DNA from: Lachnospiraceae bacterium UBA7202
GTDB lineage: Bacteria; Bacillota; Clostridia; Lachnospirales; Lachnospiraceae
Length of the DNA stretch: 64,000 nt
Direction of reading: 5' to 3'
Assembly (NCBI GenBank): GCA_002490705.1
Contig: DKUO01000037.1
Span: 1-64,000 of the forward strand
The position numbers and the translations under genes are program-made. Within the stretch, counting starts at the first letter, position 1. The number at the start of each line of letters is the position of its first letter. Shown here in pieces: positions 59,760 to 64,000 of this stretch. A model generated the notes under the pieces. That model saw only the letters and a list, made by a program, of their open reading frames with translations, had not been told where the DNA came from and made no database searches.

Positions 59760-59936
59760 TTTAACTTACCGGATCTGAGAAAAAGTGGAACAACAGAGAA
59801 GATATATCCCCGCAGGAAAAATAGGTGAAAAGCATCGAATAACTGCAAAAATCGAGGAAAATAGCGGGTGATATTTAAAAAGAAAGAAAAAGGTAAATTG
59901 GCAAAAAATGTAAATTTAGATTTAAGGAGGATGGAT

Positions 59937-60731
59937 ATGAAAATCGGTTTTATTGGATTGGGAAACATGGCGCGCGCCATCATCGGCGGTATGCTTGAGA
60001 AGGGGATTGTGTCTGCGGAGGATATCTGCGGCAGCGCGAAAACGCAGAAGACGCTGGAGGCGGTACAGAAAACATACGGGATACATGTGTTTCAATCCAA
60101 TGCGGCGGTGGCTTCTCAGTGTGAGACGCTGGTTCTGGCGGTAAAGCCCCAATTTTTGGAGGGCGTGATCAGGGAAATCCGTGATGCGGTGCAGCCGGAC
60201 ACGCTGATTATCAGTATTGCGGCGGGTAAGACATTGGATTGGCTGGAGAAAGCCTTCGGCAGGAAAATAAAGCTGGTTCGCTGTATGCCGAATACGCCGG
60301 CCCTTGTGGGAGAAGGGTGCACGGGCGTCTGCGCCAATGGTGCGGTGTCGGAGGAGGAGACGGCGTATAGTCTCCGTCTGATGGAAAGCTTCGGGAAAGC
60401 CAGTCTGGTGGAGGAGCGGTTGATGAACGCAGTGGGTGCGGTAAGCGGTTCTTCTCCCGCCTATGTATTCCTTTTTATTGAGGCTATGGCGGATGCGGGC
60501 GTGGCGGCGGGTATGCCGCGGGCGCAGGCTTATGAATTTGCGGCGCAGGCGGTGTATGGCAGCGCGAAACTGATGCTTGAGACGGGAAAACATCCCGGCG
60601 AGCTGAAGGATATGGTGTGTTCTCCGGGCGGCACTACCATAGAGGGTGTGCGTGTATTGGAGGAAGCCGGGTTTCGCGGTGCGGTGATGAACGCTCTTCT
60701 TGCCACTGTGGAGAAATCTCTAAAGTTGTAG
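59937..60731 (+). CDS. proC: Pyrroline-5-carboxylate reductase
   Basis: Last step of proline synthesis: reduces pyrroline-5-carboxylate with NADPH. The 264-residue enzyme starts at ATG 59937, 6 bases after AAGGAGG. The Rossmann motif is KIGFIGLGNMARAIIGGML; VLAVKPQFLEGVI, RCMPNTPALVGEGCTGV, and the C-terminal dimer/active-site segment AVSGSSPAYVFLFIEAMADAGV, then SPGGTTIEGVRVLEEAGFRGAVMNAL are all standard. It stands before the SLEB hydrolase gene, which has its own promoter. Proline and arginine genes (argF 3 kb on) are near but not in one operon. Confidence 0.96.
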   Translation: MKIGFIGLGNMARAIIGGMLEKGIVSAEDICGSAKTQKTLEAVQKTYGIHVFQSNAAVASQCETLVLAVKPQFLEGVIREIRDAVQPDTLIISIAAGKTLDWLEKAFGRKIKLVRCMPNTPALVGEGCTGVCANGAVSEEETAYSLRLMESFGKASLVEERLMNAVGAVSGSSPAYVFLFIEAMADAGVAAGMPRAQAYEFAAQAVYGSAKLMLETGKHPGELKDMVCSPGGTTIEGVRVLEEAGFRGAVMNALLATVEKSLKL

Positions 60732-60807
60732 TTTGTCGGAACATCTTGTATTTTGTAGAAAAATAGTAACAAAATATGGAGATAAATCAGAGCCAAATTG
60801 TATAAAC

Positions 60808-60836
60808 TTGACAAAGAATAGGTGTTTTGCTAAAAT
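60808..60836 (+). promoter_or_regulatory. Promoter of the SLEB hydrolase gene
   Basis: Full TTGACA (60808-60813), 17-base spacer, TAAAAT (60831-60836). The leader has a direct repeat TGTAACAAT twice (about 60856 and 60867), a possible regulator site. Confidence 0.75.
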
Positions 60837-60942
60837 AATCCATACTTAATCAAAATGTAACAATTTTGTAACAATCTGGATCGATCTTTTGAGGATATGG
60901 GAGCTGAATGCTTCCTGTATGGAGGAAGATGGAGGGATGTTT

Positions 60943-62004
60943 ATGCTGAGAAGGTATAAACTTCTGCTTGCCTGTCTGATTTTCGGTATCAGTTTATGCG
61001 GTTTGTCTCTGGAGGCGCAGGCCACCAGCAGAAAGGATTATCTGGATTCCCTGAATGTGGGAGTGACGCAGTTTGTAGATCCGTCCGGAAAGCCGGCAAC
61101 CGAAGAGACGATACGGGAGCTGACTGAGCTTTCCGGGACAAACGGCGGGCAGAAGGAGACAGATTTGGTTATGGCCAATGTGCAGGTGGCCATGAATGTG
61201 CGTGAGGAGGCCAACGAGGAATCGGCGAAGGTTGGTCTGCTCTACAAGGACTGCGGCGGCAGAATATTGGAGAGAAAAGACGGTTGGACAAGACTTCGGA
61301 GCGGCGACCTTGTGGGATGGGCAAGAGACGACTATCTGCTTTTCGGAGAGGACGCGGAAGCGCTTGCACAGGAAGTGGGTAATCTCATTGTCCAGATCGA
61401 GACGGACACGCTCTGCGTAAGGCTGGAACCGGAGACAGACGCGGAGGCAATCGGTTATATTCCGAGGGACGAAGAGCTGGAAATCATAGAACAGCTGGAC
61501 GACCAGTGGATCAGCGTCAACTATGAGGGAGAGACCGGCTATGTCTCTTCGGAGTATGTGGATGTGGATTTCCACATCGACGAAGGCGAGACACTGATAG
61601 CCATCAATAAGAGAGAAGAAGCGGAGCGTCAGGCGAAACTGACAGCCAACAGGGGCGCGGTAGTTGTGGGCGGAGACGACACAAGGCTGCTTGCGGCGCT
61701 GATCTACTGTGAGGCCGGAATAGAGACCTACAACGGCAAGCTGGCGGTGGGCGCGGTGGTAATGAACCGTGTCAGGAGTGCGGCTTATCCCAATACAATA
61801 TCAGGTGTTATATTTGCGTCCGGGCAGTTTACACCGGCTATGAACGGCAAAGTGGCCAGAGTTTACGGCGGGGATATTCCGGAGGAATGCTGGCAGGCGG
61901 CGAGAGCGGCGATCAACGGTGAGACAAACGTGGGCGATGCGACGCATTTCAGGGTTGCCGGCAACCATGAGGGCCTGCTGATCGACAGACAAGTCTTTTG
62001 GTGA
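60943..62004 (+). CDS. SLEB/CwlJ-type cell-wall hydrolase with SH3 domains
   Basis: A 353-residue secreted enzyme. ATG 60943 (GGAGGG 6 bases before) begins a signal peptide (LRRYKLLLACLIFGISLCGLSLEAQA). Two bacterial SH3 domains follow, about 75-140 (VQVAMNVREEANEESAKVGLLYKDC) and 145-215 (DTLCVRLEPETDAEAIGYIPRD), which bind the wall. After a short coiled linker (220-240), the SLEB/hydrolase-2 domain fills 245-353: LLAALIYCEAGIETYNGKLAVGAVVMNRV with the catalytic Glu, and GDATHFRV. Such lytic transglycosylases act in spore-cortex breakdown or growing cells. Its vegetative-type promoter and SH3 domains favour a role in growth; this is inference. Confidence 0.92.
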   Translation: MLRRYKLLLACLIFGISLCGLSLEAQATSRKDYLDSLNVGVTQFVDPSGKPATEETIRELTELSGTNGGQKETDLVMANVQVAMNVREEANEESAKVGLLYKDCGGRILERKDGWTRLRSGDLVGWARDDYLLFGEDAEALAQEVGNLIVQIETDTLCVRLEPETDAEAIGYIPRDEELEIIEQLDDQWISVNYEGETGYVSSEYVDVDFHIDEGETLIAINKREEAERQAKLTANRGAVVVGGDDTRLLAALIYCEAGIETYNGKLAVGAVVMNRVRSAAYPNTISGVIFASGQFTPAMNGKVARVYGGDIPEECWQAARAAINGETNVGDATHFRVAGNHEGLLIDRQVFW

Positions 62005-62010
62005 TAAACC

Positions 62011-62039
62011 TTGCCACTTTAGATAAAATACTGTATGAT
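62011..62039 (+). promoter_or_regulatory. Promoter of the nfeD-SPFH pair
   Basis: TTGCCA (62011-62016), 17-base spacer, TATGAT (62034-62039). The CCTTGCC stretch here can pair with GGCAAGG at 62055-62061. Confidence 0.5.
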
Positions 62040-62076
62040 GGTAAAGTATGAAGCGGCAAGGAAGGAAGTGAAAATA

Positions 62077-62532
62077 ATGGATATACAGGCAATTAACATG
62101 ACGGTAGTCTGGCTGGTCGTTCTTGTGGTGCTGGTCGTGATAGAGCTTGCCACGATGGGACTTACCACTGTCTGGTTTGCAGGCGGCGCGCTGGTGGCTA
62201 CGCTGGCGTCTCTGTGTCATTTGCCGGTTGTGGTGCAGGTGATCCTGTTTCTTGTGGTTTCGGCGCTGCTATTGTATTTTACAAGACCGCTTGCGGTAAA
62301 ATATTTTAACAAGGACCGGGTGCGCACGAACGCGGAGAGTCTGGTGGGCCGGCAGGCGATTGTGATCAGCGAGATCGACAATCTGCAAGGCATCGGTCAG
62401 GTCAATGTGGGCGGCATGGAGTGGTCCGCAAGATCGAAGAGCGACGACAAACCCCTGCCTGTGGGAGCGGTTGTGATTGTGCTTGCCATAGACGGCGTGA
62501 AGCTGATCGTAGAGGAAAAAGTGGAGCAGTAA
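62077..62532 (+). CDS. Short NfeD-family membrane protein
   Basis: A 151-residue protein (ATG 62077 after GGAAGGAAG). Two or three membrane helices (about 9-28, 33-50, 53-70) lead to a C-terminal OB fold (about 88-150: SLVGRQAIVISEIDNLQGIGQVNVGGMEWSARSKSDDKPLPVGAVVIVLAIDGVKLIVEE), the NfeD mark. It is the short, protease-free type that always pairs with an SPFH protein. It stands 25 bases before the SPFH gene. Such pairs form flotillin-like membrane-quality patches. Confidence 0.92.
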   Translation: MDIQAINMTVVWLVVLVVLVVIELATMGLTTVWFAGGALVATLASLCHLPVVVQVILFLVVSALLLYFTRPLAVKYFNKDRVRTNAESLVGRQAIVISEIDNLQGIGQVNVGGMEWSARSKSDDKPLPVGAVVIVLAIDGVKLIVEEKVEQ

Positions 62533-62557
62533 TTGCTTCGGAAAAGGAGTATAGATT

Positions 62558-63478
62558 ATGGGTGGACTGATTGCATTAGTGGTTGTTTTGATTTTGGCGG
62601 TGGCTATCTTGATGTCCTGCATCAAGATTGTGCCTCAGGCGCACGCCTACGTGGTGGAGCGGCTCGGCGCATACCAGCAGACATGGTCTGTGGGTCTGCA
62701 CATCAAGGTGCCTTTTATTGATACGGTGGCAAAGAGGGTGATTTTGAAGGAGCAGGTAGTGGATTTCGCGCCCCAGCCCGTGATAACGAAGGATAACGTA
62801 ACCATGCGGATTGACACGGTGGTGTTTTTCCAGATCACGGACCCGAAGCTTTTTGCTTACGGTGTGGAGAATCCGATCATGGCTATCGAGAATTTGACGG
62901 CGACAACGCTACGTAACATCATCGGCGAGATGGAGCTGGACCAGACCCTGACTTCCAGAGAGGTGATTAATACAAAGATGCGCGCTTCCCTTGATATTGC
63001 CACAGATCCCTGGGGTATCAAGGTAAACCGTGTGGAGCTTAAGAATATTATTCCCCCGGCGGCGATTCAGGACGCCATGGAGAAGCAGATGAAAGCGGAG
63101 CGTGAGCGCCGTGAAGCGATTCTGCGTGCGGAAGGTGAGAAGAAGTCTACCATTCTGGTGGCGGAAGGTCAGAAGGAGTCCGCGATTTTGGAAGCGGAGG
63201 CAGAGAAGCAGTCCGCGATCCTGCGCGCCGAGGCGGAAAAGGAGAAGATGATCCGTGAAGCGGAAGGTGAGGCGGAAGCGATTCTCAAAGTGCAGAAGGC
63301 TACGGCGGACGGTATCCGCATGATCCGTGAGGCGGGCGCAGACGAGGCGGTGCTTCGGATCAAGAGTCTGGAGGCGTTTGAGAAGGCGGCTGACGGACAG
63401 GCGACGAAGATCATCATTCCTTCGGAAATTCAGGGACTTGCGGGCCTTGCGGCTTCCGCAAAGGAAGTCTTTAAGTAG
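62558..63478 (+). CDS. SPFH/band-7 membrane protein (QmcA-like)
   Basis: A 306-residue protein anchored by an N-terminal helix (about 3-21). The SPFH domain follows (AHAYVVERLGAYQQTWSVGLHIKVPFIDTVAKRVILKEQVVDF, VITKDNVTMRIDTVVFFQITDPKLFAYGVENP, ATTLRNIIGEMELDQTLTSREVINTKMRASLD), then WGIKVNRVELKNIIPP. A long Ala/Glu/Lys coiled coil (about 175-250) with repeated short units EGEKKS, EGQKES, EAEKQS helps ring assembly. The C-terminus is IIPSEIQGLAGLAASAKEVFK. It forms large oligomeric rings with NfeD, thought to hold membrane microdomains and proteases. Confidence 0.95.
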   Translation: MGGLIALVVVLILAVAILMSCIKIVPQAHAYVVERLGAYQQTWSVGLHIKVPFIDTVAKRVILKEQVVDFAPQPVITKDNVTMRIDTVVFFQITDPKLFAYGVENPIMAIENLTATTLRNIIGEMELDQTLTSREVINTKMRASLDIATDPWGIKVNRVELKNIIPPAAIQDAMEKQMKAERERREAILRAEGEKKSTILVAEGQKESAILEAEAEKQSAILRAEAEKEKMIREAEGEAEAILKVQKATADGIRMIREAGADEAVLRIKSLEAFEKAADGQATKIIIPSEIQGLAGLAASAKEVFK

Positions 63479-63510
63479 GTTTGACCAAAAACAGAAGATG
63501 GAACTTAAAT

Positions 63511-63542
63511 GACAGGACGGTTCTGTGGACCCGTCCTGTTTG
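63511..63542 (+). terminator. Terminator-like hairpin before argF
   Basis: ACAGGACGG (63512-63520) pairs perfectly with CCGTCCTGT (63531-63539) around a 10-base loop, with a short TTT after. It ends the nfeD-SPFH unit or acts as a leader attenuator for argF. Confidence 0.55.
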
Positions 63543-63568
63543 ATACATGGAAAGGAACGGAGAGCATC

Positions 63569-64000
63569 ATGAACTTGACAGGACGCAGTTTTTTAAAACT
63601 TCTGGATTTTACGCCGGAGGAAATTCTCTACATACTGGATGTGGCGGCAGATTTGAAGGACAAGAAAAAGAGAGGCATTCTGACGGACAAGCTTCGGGGA
63701 AAGAATGTGGCACTGATCTTTGAGAAGACCAGCACCAGAACCCGCTGTTCTTTCGAGGTGGCGGCCCGTGATCTGGGAATGGGATGCACCTATCTGGACC
63801 CGACTGGTTCCCAGATTGGTAAAAAGGAGAGCATAGCGGACACGGCCAGAGTGCTGGGGCGCATGTATGAGGGCATTGAGTACCGTGGCTACGGGCAGGA
63901 GATTGTGGAGGAGCTTGCCAAGTATGCGGGGGTGCCTGTGTGGAACGGACTTACCAATGAATTTCACCCGACCCAGATGCTGGCGGATCTTTTGACCATA
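63569..64000 (+). CDS. argF: Ornithine carbamoyltransferase, cut by window end
   Basis: The first 144 codons of an enzyme that makes citrulline from ornithine and carbamoyl phosphate. It starts MNLTGRSFLKLLDFTPEEILYILDVA behind AAAGGAACGGAG. The carbamoyl-phosphate motif is EKTSTRTRCSFEVAA (Ser-Thr-Arg-Thr-Arg). DPTGSQIGKKESIADTARVLGRMYEGIEYRG and the PTQMLADLLTI segment that follows His also fit. The SxIGKKES form is of ornithine rather than aspartate transferases. It could serve synthesis (ArgF) or the deiminase path (ArcB); the window ends before the domain that would show neighbours. Confidence 0.93.
   Translation, partial: MNLTGRSFLKLLDFTPEEILYILDVAADLKDKKKRGILTDKLRGKNVALIFEKTSTRTRCSFEVAARDLGMGCTYLDPTGSQIGKKESIADTARVLGRMYEGIEYRGYGQEIVEELAKYAGVPVWNGLTNEFHPTQMLADLLTI

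Noticed and set aside
63593..63967. 124-codon minus-strand frame near the right end
   Set aside because: It is opposite argF, whose STRTR and PTQ motifs are on the plus strand.

Overview
The window looks like chromosomal DNA of a low-to-mid GC Clostridia, most likely a Lachnospiraceae gut bacterium. Evidence: GGAGG-type ribosome sites, amino-acid ABC transporters with lipoprotein binding proteins, a SAM-I riboswitch before metK, DUF4422 and DUF6020 proteins, a FIST/soluble-MCP pair, LysM-G5-M23 and SLEB cell-wall hydrolases, and no sign of LPS or an outer membrane. No rRNA, tRNA, CRISPR array, integrase or complete insertion sequence was recognised.

Layout. 1-2.1 kb is a strip of gene decay: an N-terminally cut GNAT acetyltransferase, a membrane-protein gene fused to an internally deleted VOC (glyoxalase-fold) gene, and an exported protein broken at a C6 run. 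2.3-5.1 kb has a secreted four-repeat protein, a polysaccharide-deacetylase-like protein and an LpxD-like acyltransferase. 5.1-7.1 kb has cysK and an orphan metQ behind a promoter with an inverted repeat. 7.1-12.1 kb is a response regulator/kinase/ABC/FtsX-permease module with large intercistronic hairpins. 12.2-15.9 kb holds a two-receiver protein and a PocR-sensor hybrid histidine kinase with Hpt domain. 16-18.4 kb is a polar amino-acid ABC operon behind an ArgR-like box. 18.4-21.2 kb (minus strand) is a D-Ala-D-Ala carboxypeptidase and an exported coiled-coil protein. 21.3-25.1 kb is a second amino-acid uptake operon: sstT, a binding protein whose two lobes are in swapped order, a permease, a 162-base highly structured intercistronic element, and an ATPase.

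25.2-28.1 kb has a small membrane protein coupled to a membrane-anchored LuxR regulator, then an AT-rich AbiE-type (type IV) toxin-antitoxin pair. 28.2-43.5 kb is accessory in character: three MATE exporters, two AraC regulators, a DUF4422 glycosyltransferase-like protein, an exported DUF3298-like protein, a UDP-sugar pyrophosphorylase and galE, an AT-rich DUF4143 ATPase with a duplicated upstream segment, an XRE-membrane regulator with a lipoprotein, a hemolysin-III-type protein and a small unknown.

43.6-64 kb is mostly conserved housekeeping: a DUF6020 membrane protein, small alarmone synthetase, coiled-coil membrane protein, LysM-G5-M23 peptidase, murA, riboswitch-metK, a YbaK-type deacylase, the FIST/MCP pair, dnaE, pfkA, an SpoU rRNA methyltransferase, proC, an SLEB hydrolase, NfeD/SPFH and the start of argF (cut by the window end).

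The strongest candidates for something undescribed are the permuted substrate-binding protein at 22.6-23.4 kb, the structured intercistronic elements inside transporter operons (17.47, 24.1 and 8.94 kb), and the MotA-like/tethered-LuxR pair at 25.2-26.2 kb. All protein functions come from reading the sequence; no database search was run.
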